Shown here one piece after another: positions 1 to 6,519 of a stretch of DNA of 6,598 nt. The stretch's first letter is position 1. Every line of letters begins with the position of its first letter. The stretch is from Phycisphaerae bacterium (lineage in GTDB: Bacteria > Planctomycetota > Phycisphaerae > Phycisphaerales > SM1A02). The notes under the pieces were generated by a model. The model was not told the DNA's origin, searched no databases, and was given only the letters and a program-made list of their open reading frames with translations. The translations under genes were made by a program, and so were the position numbers. The DNA is taken from NCBI GenBank assembly GCA_018663565.1, contig JABJQE010000083.1, forward strand, positions 1 to 6,598, read 5' to 3'.

Positions 1-1191
1 GACCACCCTGCGCTACAGCACGCCGAGAAGCAAGGCATCCCCCACGGCTCATATGCCCAGGCCCTCGGCATGGTCCAGTCCGAGCGACTTGGCGTCAGCA
101 TTGCAGGTACCCACGGCAAGAGCACCACCGCGGCCATGCTCGCCTGGATTCTGCTCGATACCGAAATGGACCCGAGTTACATCATTGGAGCCAACTGCGA
201 ACAGATCGGCGGCGGCAGCCGCACCGGCGGTGCGACCATCCCGAGCGGGCCCCATGAAGGCGAAGGCGGCATCCTCATCACCGAAGCCTGCGAGTTCAAC
301 CGCTCGTTTCACGAGCACCGACCCACCATCGGCCTCATCAATAACCTCGAGGAAGATCATCTCGATGTGTACGGAAGCCTAGACGCCATCATTGAAGCAT
401 TCGCTGGATTCGCCAAACTGCTTCCCGCCGCAGAAGACGGCGGATCGCTCTTGATTGCACATGACGGCGCCCGCCGGCAAGGTATTACGCCGCCGCTCAA
501 CTGCCACGTCAGCACCTTTGGCTTTCATCCAGAGGCGGACTATCAGGTGGCCTGGGACGCAGCCGTCCGCCGGGCCGGCATTCTCCGCGACGGAATGTGG
601 GTCACTCAGTGGACCAATGCCATGCCTGGCGCCCACAATGCTTTGAATGCAGCAGCAGCAGTCATTCTTGCTCATCAACTTGGTACCGAATGGGATGCCG
701 CAGCCGACGCCGCCTCGCGATTCCGCGGCCTAGACCGCCGCATGGAGTGCCTCGGCGCCAAGCCACTCGAACAAGGCGAGGTCATCGTATACAGCGATTA
801 CGGCCACCATCCCACCGAGATTGAGAAGACACTGCATGCGCTCAGGGCGGCCGAAGATCCACGACGGTTGATTTGCGTCTTCCAGCCACATCAGCACAGC
901 AGAACCAGATTTTTGCTCGATCAGTTCGCCGAGTCATTCTCGGCTGCTGACGAAGTCATTGTCCCAGAGATCTACTTCGTACGGGACTCAGAGGCTGAGA
1001 AGAAAAAGGTCTGCGCACAGGATCTTGTCGAGCGGCTCCAAGAACGCGGTGTGCCAGCGCGACATGTGGCTGACTTTGCAGACATTGTCTCGATTCTTCA
1101 AGCAGACCTACAGGACGAGGACCTGCTCGTTGTCATGGGCGCTGGCCCAGTGTGGACAATTGGCCGAGACTTCATGGACGCGACCACATGA
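1..1191 (+). CDS. murC: UDP-N-acetylmuramate--L-alanine ligase MurC, 5' end outside window
   Basis: Cytoplasmic ATP-dependent ligase that joins L-Ala to UDP-MurNAc, the first step in building the peptidoglycan stem peptide. The frame is open from base 1, so the gene starts upstream. The 396 residues present lack roughly the first 70-80 of a usual 460-490, including the N-terminal Rossmann-type UDP-binding motif. Visible Mur ligase motifs, in order: the ATP loop GTHGKST (bases 106-126), EACEFNRSF from 283, the middle-domain PGAHNALNAAAA block near 625-660, FRGLDRRME near 720-750, DYGHHPTEI (796-822), which is the MurC signature, FQPHQHSRTR near 880-910, and MGAGPVWTIG close to the end. The P-loop has Ser where Thr is usual, and an insertion of about eight residues rich in Gly and Pro precedes EACEF. 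The EACEF form (rather than EADES as in E. coli) also occurs in other MurC proteins. The stop overlaps the murB start as ATGA. Confidence 0.96.
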   Translation, partial: DHPALQHAEKQGIPHGSYAQALGMVQSERLGVSIAGTHGKSTTAAMLAWILLDTEMDPSYIIGANCEQIGGGSRTGGATIPSGPHEGEGGILITEACEFNRSFHEHRPTIGLINNLEEDHLDVYGSLDAIIEAFAGFAKLLPAAEDGGSLLIAHDGARRQGITPPLNCHVSTFGFHPEADYQVAWDAAVRRAGILRDGMWVTQWTNAMPGAHNALNAAAAVILAHQLGTEWDAAADAASRFRGLDRRMECLGAKPLEQGEVIVYSDYGHHPTEIEKTLHALRAAEDPRRLICVFQPHQHSRTRFLLDQFAESFSAADEVIVPEIYFVRDSEAEKKKVCAQDLVERLQERGVPARHVADFADIVSILQADLQDEDLLVVMGAGPVWTIGRDFMDATT

Positions 1192-2129
1192 GCCTCTCAC
1201 GCTCCTCATTGCTCGGTGATCTTGACGTTGAGGTCTCGCTTGATGCCCAGATCGGCGCGAGCACCTGGTTTGGCATCGGTGGCCGAGCAGACATCCTGGC
1301 ATGTCCGCGAACCGAGTCTGCGCTTATTGAACTCGCCGTCCGGTGCCGAGATCAGGGCGTACCTGTTCGCGTACTTGGCGGCGGTGCCAATTTGCTCGTC
1401 GACGACGGTGGTGTTGATGGCGTCGTGGTCCAACTGAATAACGAGCACTTCAAGACCATTCGGTACACCGCAAACGGCGACATCACCTCTGCCCGTGTTG
1501 GTGCAGGCGTCAACCTGTTTGATCTCGTGCAAGAAACGAAGCGACGCGGGCTCCATGGATTCGAAATGATGGCCGGTATTCCTGGGACGGCCGGTGGCGG
1601 AGTCCGCATGAATGCAGGCGGCGCCTGGGGACAATTGAGTGATTGCCTCAAGACAGTCAGCATGGTTGCACTCGATGGCACACATCATGTCTTCGACGCA
1701 GAATCACTCGGGTTTCGATACCGCGGGAGTGATCTTCCCCATGGGATTATCACCGAGTGCACCGTTTCACTCCAAGAAGATGACCCAATCAAAGTGAGCG
1801 ACCGCGTCAAGGAAATCTTCCAGCACAAGAAGTCGACGCAGCCGATGGCGGATCACAGCGCTGGGTGCGCCTTCAAGAACCCCGTTGATCCATCGACTGG
1901 CCGTCAGATGTCTGCTGGAGCACTCATTGATAAGGCGGGACTCAAAGGACGGAGCATTGGCGGCGCAACAGTCAGTGATCAACACGCCAATTTCATCGTG
2001 ACCAACACGGGGGCAAGCGCCACCGACATCAGACGCCTCATCGATGAGGTCCGCGACGAAGTCCTCAGCCGTATGGGCGTCACGCTTGAGCCCGAAGTCG
2101 TCATCTGGAAACGGAGTGACCAGGCATGA
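1188..2129 (+). CDS. murB: UDP-N-acetylenolpyruvoylglucosamine reductase MurB
   Basis: FAD and NADPH-dependent cytoplasmic enzyme that reduces UDP-GlcNAc-enolpyruvate to UDP-MurNAc, the substrate of MurC next door. 313 residues. The FAD-binding part has TWFGIGGRAD (26-35), VLGGGANLLV (62-71) and GIPGTAGGGVRMNAG (130-144). FRYRGS (176-181) supplies the Tyr-Arg pair. The C-terminal substrate domain has the KKSTQP segment (214-219), SAGCAFKNP (224-232) and LEPEV (300-304) with the catalytic Glu. The length and the YRxS and AGxxFKNP forms suit a type II MurB, as in Gram-positive bacteria. Cys227 occupies the position of the proton-donating Ser of E. coli and S. aureus MurB. I chose ATG 1188 because homology begins shortly after it and it overlaps the murC stop (ATGA). 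An in-frame ATG at 1152 would only add residues lying inside murC. No clear Shine-Dalgarno is seen, which fits translational coupling. Confidence 0.96.
   Translation: MSLSRSSLLGDLDVEVSLDAQIGASTWFGIGGRADILACPRTESALIELAVRCRDQGVPVRVLGGGANLLVDDGGVDGVVVQLNNEHFKTIRYTANGDITSARVGAGVNLFDLVQETKRRGLHGFEMMAGIPGTAGGGVRMNAGGAWGQLSDCLKTVSMVALDGTHHVFDAESLGFRYRGSDLPHGIITECTVSLQEDDPIKVSDRVKEIFQHKKSTQPMADHSAGCAFKNPVDPSTGRQMSAGALIDKAGLKGRSIGGATVSDQHANFIVTNTGASATDIRRLIDEVRDEVLSRMGVTLEPEVVIWKRSDQA
2113..2116 (+). promoter_or_regulatory. Ribosome binding site of ddl inside murB
   Basis: GGAG lies in the last codons of murB, nine bases before the ATG at 2126. It supports that start even though it sits within the upstream gene. 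Together with the ATGA overlap it suggests that ddl can use both re-initiation and its own ribosome binding. Confidence 0.5.
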
Positions 2130-3028
2130 GCACACGCTCCATCGCTGTGCTCATGGGTGGTCCCGATGCTGAGCGACCGGTCAGCATCAAGTCTGGGCAC
2201 GCAGTTGCCAAGGCCCTCACCGCGTCTGGCTGGTCTGTTGCAGAACACATCATCGACCGCATCACCGGACCTGAACTCGCTGCACTCTCCGGCAGTATTG
2301 TCTTCCCCGTCCTCCATGGTCCATGGGGCGAGGGCGGCGACCTGCAGATACTGCTGGAATCTGATGGACGCCCATACGTCGGCTCACCTCCCAAAGCGGC
2401 TGCCACCTGCATGGACAAAGACCGCACAAAGACCATTGCCGCATCGCTCGGCATTGCCACGCCGGACTGGGCACTCCTGCGGCAACCGGAACCGTGCCCC
2501 CTCCGGCCACCCGTCGTCATCAAACCTCACGCCGATGGATCGAGCATTGACCTTTACCTCTGCGACACGCAGAATGAGGCCGATGCCGCCGTGACCACGG
2601 TCATCGAGTCTCACGGCGCCGCTCTGGTGGAACGCCAGATTACGGGACGTGAAATGACCGTTGGCATCGTCAATGGGCAGGCATTACCACTTATCGAAAT
2701 CGTGCCCGCCTGCGGCGTGTATGACTTCGCGGCCAAGTACGACCGAGACGACACGCAGTATCTCGTCAACCCGTCGGTGAACCAAGATGCTGCCGCGACC
2801 ATGGTGGAGGCTGCCTTGACGCTGTGCCAAGAAGTCGGCGCCCGCGACATTGCTCGAGTTGACTTCCTGCTTGATGAGAATGGGCCGTGGCTGCTTGAGG
2901 TCAACACAATGCCAGGTTTCACGAGCCACTCCCTGCTTCCAATGGCCGCCTCCGCACACGGATGGGATATGCCCCGTCTGTGTGATCGACTCGCGCATGC
3001 AGCGATCGCTCGAACCATTACCGACTGA
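2126..3028 (+). CDS. ddl: D-alanine--D-alanine ligase
   Basis: Cytoplasmic ATP-grasp enzyme that condenses two D-Ala; the dipeptide is later added by MurF. 300 residues, close to E. coli DdlB. Visible motifs: VLMGGPDAERPVS (8-20) with Glu16 as the D-Ala1-binding Glu; LHGPWGEGGDLQ (63-74); MDKDRTK (96-102); the ATP-binding lysine in VVIKP (130-134); GSS (138-140), whose first Ser matches the catalytic Ser of DdlB; ERQITGREMTV (169-179); YDFAAKY (199-205); RVDF (244-247); and LLEVNTMPGFTSHSLLPMAA (256-275), with Glu258 and Asn260 as metal ligands. Tyr205 in the AKY motif is the residue that is Phe in D-Ala-D-Lac ligases, so D-Ala-D-Ala is the expected product (inference). Small departures from the family: Pro after AER where Glu is usual, and GEGG in place of GEDG. 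The start overlaps the murB stop by ATGA. Confidence 0.96.
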   Translation: MSTRSIAVLMGGPDAERPVSIKSGHAVAKALTASGWSVAEHIIDRITGPELAALSGSIVFPVLHGPWGEGGDLQILLESDGRPYVGSPPKAAATCMDKDRTKTIAASLGIATPDWALLRQPEPCPLRPPVVIKPHADGSSIDLYLCDTQNEADAAVTTVIESHGAALVERQITGREMTVGIVNGQALPLIEIVPACGVYDFAAKYDRDDTQYLVNPSVNQDAAATMVEAALTLCQEVGARDIARVDFLLDENGPWLLEVNTMPGFTSHSLLPMAASAHGWDMPRLCDRLAHAAIARTITD

Positions 3029-3144
3029 GCAGGGCCACCCATCGGGACCAGTTCGCTGTTTTTACGCGAGTCACTCGGGTTTGTAGCCCAACCTGACCGA
3101 TACACCCCTAGCGGCATGTAGCCGTATGGAGAGATCGTTGCGCC

Positions 3145-4014
3145 ATGGCTCGCAAGACCACACGTTCTAAGAAGAAGAAACACAGTCGGTGGCAACCTCT
3201 CTGGGCCACCCTCTGGCAGACTCCCCGTGCCCTGCAGGGCGACGCGGGTGGCTGGGTGATCTTTGGCCTCTTTGCCATTGGCCTTGCCATCGCCACGCCC
3301 TCCCTTCGTAAAGCTGTCTCAGCAACTGCCCCGCGAGCACAAGAGGTTCGCTTCGCCGAGACCCCGAAGTGGATCGGCGAATCGCTCATTACCCACCTCG
3401 GCCGCATCGCTATCCGGCACATCGGTACGGAAGCACCGACCCAATACCAACTCGTTGCAATTCACACCGCCCTGGAAGACTCCGGTTGGTTTGACCGCAT
3501 TGACCAAGTACGACGAACCGCAGGTGGAGACATTGAAGTGCAAGGCGTCTTCCTGAATCCAGTAGCGGTTGTCACTGACTCATATGGCGACGTCTTGGTT
3601 GATCAATTCGGCCGCCCTCTCCCCGACGGCACGAAACTTGACGGCGAGGATCATCGTCTGCACATTTCCCACCCCGGCGAAGATCGCCCCGCTCGTCCGC
3701 GCCGAGCCTGGCAGGGAGATGATGTTTCAGCAGCGCTCGCCCTCTACACCGTCCTGAAGCCGCAACCATGGATCGATCAGATTGAGTCCATCGACCTCTC
3801 ACGCTACAACCACAATGGCAGCCTGATCCTCCAAACCGACCAGTGCACGATTGTCTGGGGGTCAGCCCCCCGCGAGGAAACGAACCTCGAAACCCTATGT
3901 GATCGCAAACTGGCCTGGCTCACGGCCCAGTATGACGCGAGCGGCCGAATCGATGGCCACCACCACGGCGAGCTCGATCTGCGAAACTCCAGCCACTTTG
4001 TAAAGACCAACTAG
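3145..4014 (+). CDS. ftsQ: FtsQ/DivIB-like cell division protein
   Basis: A 289-residue protein with the layout of FtsQ/DivIB: a basic cytoplasmic tail (1-35, with RSKKKKH), one membrane segment (about 36-54, GWVIFGLFAIGLAIATPSL), then an extracytoplasmic part. Residues about 65-140 look like a POTRA domain (EVRF at 67-70, then SGWFDRIDQVRR and the GDIEVQGVFLNPVAVV strand), followed by YGDVLVDQFGRPLP, which resembles the start of the beta domain. Near the end, LCDRKLAWLTAQY, then IDGHHHGELDLR, recalls the closing 'L..L' and 'IDLR' segments of FtsQ. In other bacteria FtsQ links FtsA/FtsZ-side factors to FtsBL and the septal synthases FtsWI. Sequence similarity is weak, as usual for this family; its place after murC-murB-ddl is the strongest support. 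GGAGAG at 3128-3133 lies 11 bases before the ATG. The 116-base gap after ddl has only a weak four-pair hairpin (3067-3077) and no convincing promoter, so it is probably still in the operon. Confidence 0.8.
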   Translation: MARKTTRSKKKKHSRWQPLWATLWQTPRALQGDAGGWVIFGLFAIGLAIATPSLRKAVSATAPRAQEVRFAETPKWIGESLITHLGRIAIRHIGTEAPTQYQLVAIHTALEDSGWFDRIDQVRRTAGGDIEVQGVFLNPVAVVTDSYGDVLVDQFGRPLPDGTKLDGEDHRLHISHPGEDRPARPRRAWQGDDVSAALALYTVLKPQPWIDQIESIDLSRYNHNGSLILQTDQCTIVWGSAPREETNLETLCDRKLAWLTAQYDASGRIDGHHHGELDLRNSSHFVKTN

Positions 4015-4040
4015 ACTTGCACAACTGGCTTGGCCAAGTC
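4014..4040 (+). repeat. Inverted repeat between ftsQ and cls
   Basis: GACTTG (4014-4019) and CAAGTC (4035-4040) can pair around a 15-base loop. The loop overlaps an alternative perfect 10-base palindrome, CTTGGCCAAG (4029-4038). It starts at the last base of the ftsQ stop and ends 11 bases before the cls ATG, so it covers the region where a ribosome would bind. There is no T tract. It could be a weak attenuating structure or simply chance. Confidence 0.3.
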
Positions 4041-4051
4041 ACCATGACATC

Positions 4052-5494
4052 ATGTACTGGATTGGGCCCTCACTTCTAGCGATCACGCACATCGGACTTA
4101 TTGTTTGGCTTGTCTGCCTTATCTTGCTGCGACAATGTGGCACAAGCGATACGCGGCTTGCATGGATCGTATTAATCGTACTCGCCCCATTTATTGGCGC
4201 TGTGGCCTATATCTTTCTTAGTGGCGACCGCGTGGCAGGCAAACGACGACGCCATCACGCCGACGTTCATGCTGAATACGCGATGTCCCGCGAAGCGCCA
4301 ACGGAATACCTACTCGCGAGCCAGACTGACATCCCGGCCCCCTACGACCGCATCTTCTCACTTGCCGGAGCGATCAGCGAGTCGGATGTGCTTGGGGGCA
4401 ACTCCATTGAACTCGTCGGTGGCCGCGATGAATTCGACGATGCATTCGTCCAGGACATTGATCAAAGCACCGAGACGGTTCATGTGCTGACCTATATCTA
4501 CCTTGACGATTCGGTCGGCCAACATGTTGGGCAAGCGCTCATCAAAGCATCCCAACGCGGAGTCGCCGTACGCCTGCAAGTTGACTCAGTCGGCTCCCGC
4601 AGCTTCCTTGATTCGCAGCTCAGACGCGACATGGAGAAAGGCGGCGTACGCATTGCAGAGATGCTTCCTGCCAGGTTGTTGCGTGTCATGTTTGCACGAA
4701 TGGATATCCGGAACCATCGCAAAATCGCAGTCTTTGACAATGCAAGAGGTTGGGTCGGCAGCCGCAATATCGCATCACCACACTTCGCTCCCAAGGCCAA
4801 GTATGCACCATGGGTTGACTGCATGGCCGTCGTACGAGGTCCTGCAGTGCGAGATCTCCAGTGCATTTTCCTAGAAGACTGGGAAGTCAACACAGGCGAG
4901 TGCCTTGAGTCCATGCTGCACGACGCCCCGGAGACGATTGATGGATCCGCGTGTTGCCAGATCGTGGGCACCGGACCAAACTTCAACAACGAAGCATTGA
5001 CTCAAATCCTGCACGCATGCTTCCATGCAGCCAAAGACGAACTCGTACTCACGACGCCGTACTACGTCCCAGACGCAGCAACCGAGGCAGCACTTCGCGC
5101 GGCCGCCTTACGCGGCGTCCACACAACGCTCATCGTGCCTGCGCGAAACGACTCCCATCTGGTGGGGCTCGCAAGCAGGAGTCACTACGCCGGACTCATC
5201 CAAGCCGGTGTTGAAATCCAGGAATTTGAGGCCGGTGTGCTCCACGCCAAGACCATGACGGTCGACCACAAGTTGTTCATGATCGGGTCGGCCAATCTTG
5301 ATCGACGATCGCTCGAATTGAATTTCGAAGTCAGTATGTTCGGCTGGTGTCCAGAGTTTGCAAGTCGTCTGCACTTCCTTCAAATGTCCTATGTGGCCCA
5401 GAGCAGCCCCGTAAAGTCCTCCCATTGGCTCAATCTGCCACCCCACAAGCGGCTGCTGTACAACATGGCCGGCCTGCTCAGCCCGCTGCTGTAA
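4052..5494 (+). CDS. cls: Cardiolipin synthase, ClsA type (two HKD motifs)
   Basis: Membrane enzyme of the phospholipase D superfamily that condenses two phosphatidylglycerol molecules to cardiolipin and glycerol. 480 residues, the usual ClsA length. Two membrane segments (about 3-26 and 36-57, with LIVLAPFIGAVAYIFLSGDR) form the PLD-nuclease N-terminal domain. The two catalytic motifs are complete: NHRKIAVFD (His222, Lys224, Asp229) followed by GWVGSRNI, and LHAKTMTVD (His398, Lys400, Asp405) followed by MIGSANLDRRSLELNFEV. TTPYYVPD near residues 331-338 and the closing LLSPLL are also typical. All key residues are present, so it should be active. No clear Shine-Dalgarno precedes the ATG; a competing ATG at 4044 is out of frame. 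Sitting 37 bases after ftsQ on the same strand, it is probably co-transcribed. Cardiolipin gathers at division sites in several bacteria, but a link to division here is only suggested by position. Confidence 0.95.
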   Translation: MYWIGPSLLAITHIGLIVWLVCLILLRQCGTSDTRLAWIVLIVLAPFIGAVAYIFLSGDRVAGKRRRHHADVHAEYAMSREAPTEYLLASQTDIPAPYDRIFSLAGAISESDVLGGNSIELVGGRDEFDDAFVQDIDQSTETVHVLTYIYLDDSVGQHVGQALIKASQRGVAVRLQVDSVGSRSFLDSQLRRDMEKGGVRIAEMLPARLLRVMFARMDIRNHRKIAVFDNARGWVGSRNIASPHFAPKAKYAPWVDCMAVVRGPAVRDLQCIFLEDWEVNTGECLESMLHDAPETIDGSACCQIVGTGPNFNNEALTQILHACFHAAKDELVLTTPYYVPDAATEAALRAAALRGVHTTLIVPARNDSHLVGLASRSHYAGLIQAGVEIQEFEAGVLHAKTMTVDHKLFMIGSANLDRRSLELNFEVSMFGWCPEFASRLHFLQMSYVAQSSPVKSSHWLNLPPHKRLLYNMAGLLSPLL

Positions 5495-5507
5495 ATCGCC
5501 CAGCAGC
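5485..5507 (+). terminator. Stem-loop over the cls stop codon, possible terminator
   Basis: GCTGCTG (5485-5491) pairs perfectly with CAGCAGC (5501-5507) around a nine-base loop that contains the TAA stop (5492-5494). No run of T follows, so it is not a classical intrinsic terminator. A second short stem, CCGA-TTTT-TCGG, lies at 5536-5547. The 192-base gap up to the next gene start and the promoter-like sequence there suggest that the upstream transcript ends in this region. Confidence 0.35.
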
Positions 5508-5571
5508 CGTTCTCCACAACTCAAGGTCCCCAAATCCGATTTTTCGGGCTCTGAAGGATCCATTTTGACCA

Positions 5572-5583
5572 CCATCCGGATGG
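5572..5583. repeat. Perfect 12-base palindrome, possible operator
   Basis: CCATCCGGATGG equals its own reverse complement. It ends four bases before the proposed -35 box at 5588. In addition ATCCAT (5558-5563) is the complement of ATGGAT (5580-5585), giving a nested second inverted repeat. A dimeric regulator could bind here, but no regulator gene is present in the window. Confidence 0.35.
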
Positions 5584-5587
5584 ATAG

Positions 5588-5616
5588 TTGGAAGATGCCC
5601 TGTTAAACGCTATCCT
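5588..5616 (+). promoter_or_regulatory. Candidate sigma70-like promoter of the PEP-CTERM gene
   Basis: TTGGAA (5588-5593) and TATCCT (5611-5616) are 17 bases apart, each matching four of six consensus positions. Transcription would begin near 5622 and leave a leader of about 65 bases before the ATG at 5687. The location, after a change of function from the cls operon, fits an independent promoter. Planctomycete promoters are poorly defined, so this is tentative. Confidence 0.35.
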
Positions 5617-5674
5617 GTGGGACGCAGATGCCGCTCCGACAAGGACTTGCATCAGCGTGGTTCTGAGGAAAGAG

Positions 5675-5680
5675 AAAGAG
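5675..5680 (+). promoter_or_regulatory. Ribosome binding site deciding the start at 5687
   Basis: A purine-rich stretch runs from 5665 (GAGGAA) to 5680; its last part, AAAGAG, ends six bases before the ATG at 5687. It supports that ATG over the in-frame TTG at 5588. The early start would put 33 mostly polar residues ahead of the signal peptide. Confidence 0.55.
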
Positions 5681-5686
5681 ATCGCA

Positions 5687-6415
5687 ATGCCAGCTCACAT
5701 CACAATCTACGGGTGGATGATCGCCATTGGCGTGATTGTTCCGGCGATGGCTGCTGCTGGTTCATCGGCCGATCTCACCATTGGAGGAGTTGACCACAAC
5801 CTCTCTGCCGGAACCATGCCCAGTATGTTCAGCGAAGATGGCTCCTATATCACACCTAGTGATCTGGCCGCGTTGAACCAATCGCTGCTCGATGATGGAG
5901 TTGACACTGTTGGTCATGTGACCATACTGCTCGCTGAAACCTACCGAGGCCCAACGCTCATCACCTTGTTTGACGGTCTTGACGGAAGTACCCCAGGCCT
6001 ACCACCTTTCTCACTGCTCGGCGTTCAAATGACCTGGCAAGGTGTCGACACGAGTTTGGTCAATCAAGATGCAGGCGGATCGTGGACAGTCTCACCATCA
6101 GGCGATGATCTCATTGGCGCTGGCGCGTTCCAGTGGCAACAAGGCCACAATATGGAAGCCCTTGCAATTGCAGAACTCATCAACATGCAATCTGTCAAGA
6201 TGGAGCTATTTGACCTCGGGGCCTTCAACATGGCCGATGAAGTCTTACAGCTCATCACGTTTGGCTCCGGTGGCAGCTGGGAAGTTGAAGGCACCGCGGC
6301 CTTCTCGGATACTCACGAGATTGTTGTAGACGCCACGATCATTATTCCATCGCCGTCCGGACTTGCCGTGCTATGCATTGCCGGGTTTGGTGGACGGCGT
6401 CGGCGACGCTGCTAG
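5687..6415 (+). CDS. Secreted protein of unknown function with PEP-CTERM-like sorting tail
   Basis: A 242-residue protein. An N-terminal signal peptide is clear: a hydrophobic core around residues 5-20 (ITIYGWMIAIGVIVPA) and small residues AMAAAGSSA for cleavage near 23-27. The mature part is acidic, Gly/Ser-rich and low in Cys and Lys, as expected of an extracellular beta-rich protein, with segments such as VTILLAETYRGP and GGSWEVEGTAAFSD. The C-terminus has the three-part form of PEP-CTERM tails: PSPSG (221-225), a short hydrophobic run LAVLCIAGFGG (226-236) and RRRRRC (237-242). In the known PEP-CTERM system an exosortase recognises such a tail and the protein is processed and placed on or outside the cell surface. 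Here the motif is PSP rather than PEP, and the hydrophobic run is short, as I recall for planctomycetes. I do not recognise the mature domain. The start is set by the ribosome binding site and the signal peptide. Confidence 0.75.
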   Translation: MPAHITIYGWMIAIGVIVPAMAAAGSSADLTIGGVDHNLSAGTMPSMFSEDGSYITPSDLAALNQSLLDDGVDTVGHVTILLAETYRGPTLITLFDGLDGSTPGLPPFSLLGVQMTWQGVDTSLVNQDAGGSWTVSPSGDDLIGAGAFQWQQGHNMEALAIAELINMQSVKMELFDLGAFNMADEVLQLITFGSGGSWEVEGTAAFSDTHEIVVDATIIIPSPSGLAVLCIAGFGGRRRRRC

Positions 6416-6482
6416 AACACGCTGGTCGAATAACCTTCGTCTGCAGAACAATCGCTTCAATAGTTGAGCAGTAGGCCGCCGA

Positions 6483-6516
6483 GGAGCGTGGCTCCGTCAA
6501 CCGAGTTGGACTCGGT
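6483..6516. terminator. Two adjacent hairpins between convergent genes, possible bidirectional terminator
   Basis: GGAGC-GTG-GCTCC (6483-6495, five pairs) is followed by ACCGAG-TTGGA-CTCGGT (6500-6516, six pairs). They lie in the 104-base space between the stop of the plus-strand PEP-CTERM gene (6415) and the stop of the minus-strand gene (6520). Neither has a T tract on either strand, so termination is inferred mainly from their place just beyond the minus-strand stop. Confidence 0.35.
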
Positions 6517-6519
6517 GCA

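Noticed and set aside
1152..1187. In-frame ATG upstream of the chosen murB start
   Set aside because: It would add 12 residues encoded inside murC with no similarity to MurB; the ATGA start at 1188 is the usual arrangement.
1206..1688. Long open frame on the minus strand opposite murB
   Set aside because: It is a shadow of murB in GC-rich codons, with no recognisable protein features; the plus-strand frame has full family motifs.
3029..3144. Promoter or small gene in the ddl-ftsQ gap
   Set aside because: No -35/-10 pair with proper spacing and no small frame with a ribosome site could be supported; the hairpin at 3067-3077 has only four pairs.
2611..3195. Open frame of 194 codons on the minus strand opposite ddl
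   Set aside because: It is opposite a clear ddl, composition is as expected of an antisense shadow, and no ribosome site or family motif is seen.
4498..4989. Open frame of 163 codons on the minus strand opposite cls
   Set aside because: It lies entirely inside the cardiolipin synthase gene, opposite its first HKD motif, and shows no coding signature of its own.
5565..5570. TTGACC as a -35 box
   Set aside because: It looks good alone, but no acceptable -10 lies 16-18 bases downstream; TTGGAA/TATCCT pairs better.
5588..5686. Longer version of the secreted protein starting at TTG 5588
   Set aside because: It overlaps the likely -35 box, has no ribosome site, and would bury the signal peptide behind 33 polar residues.
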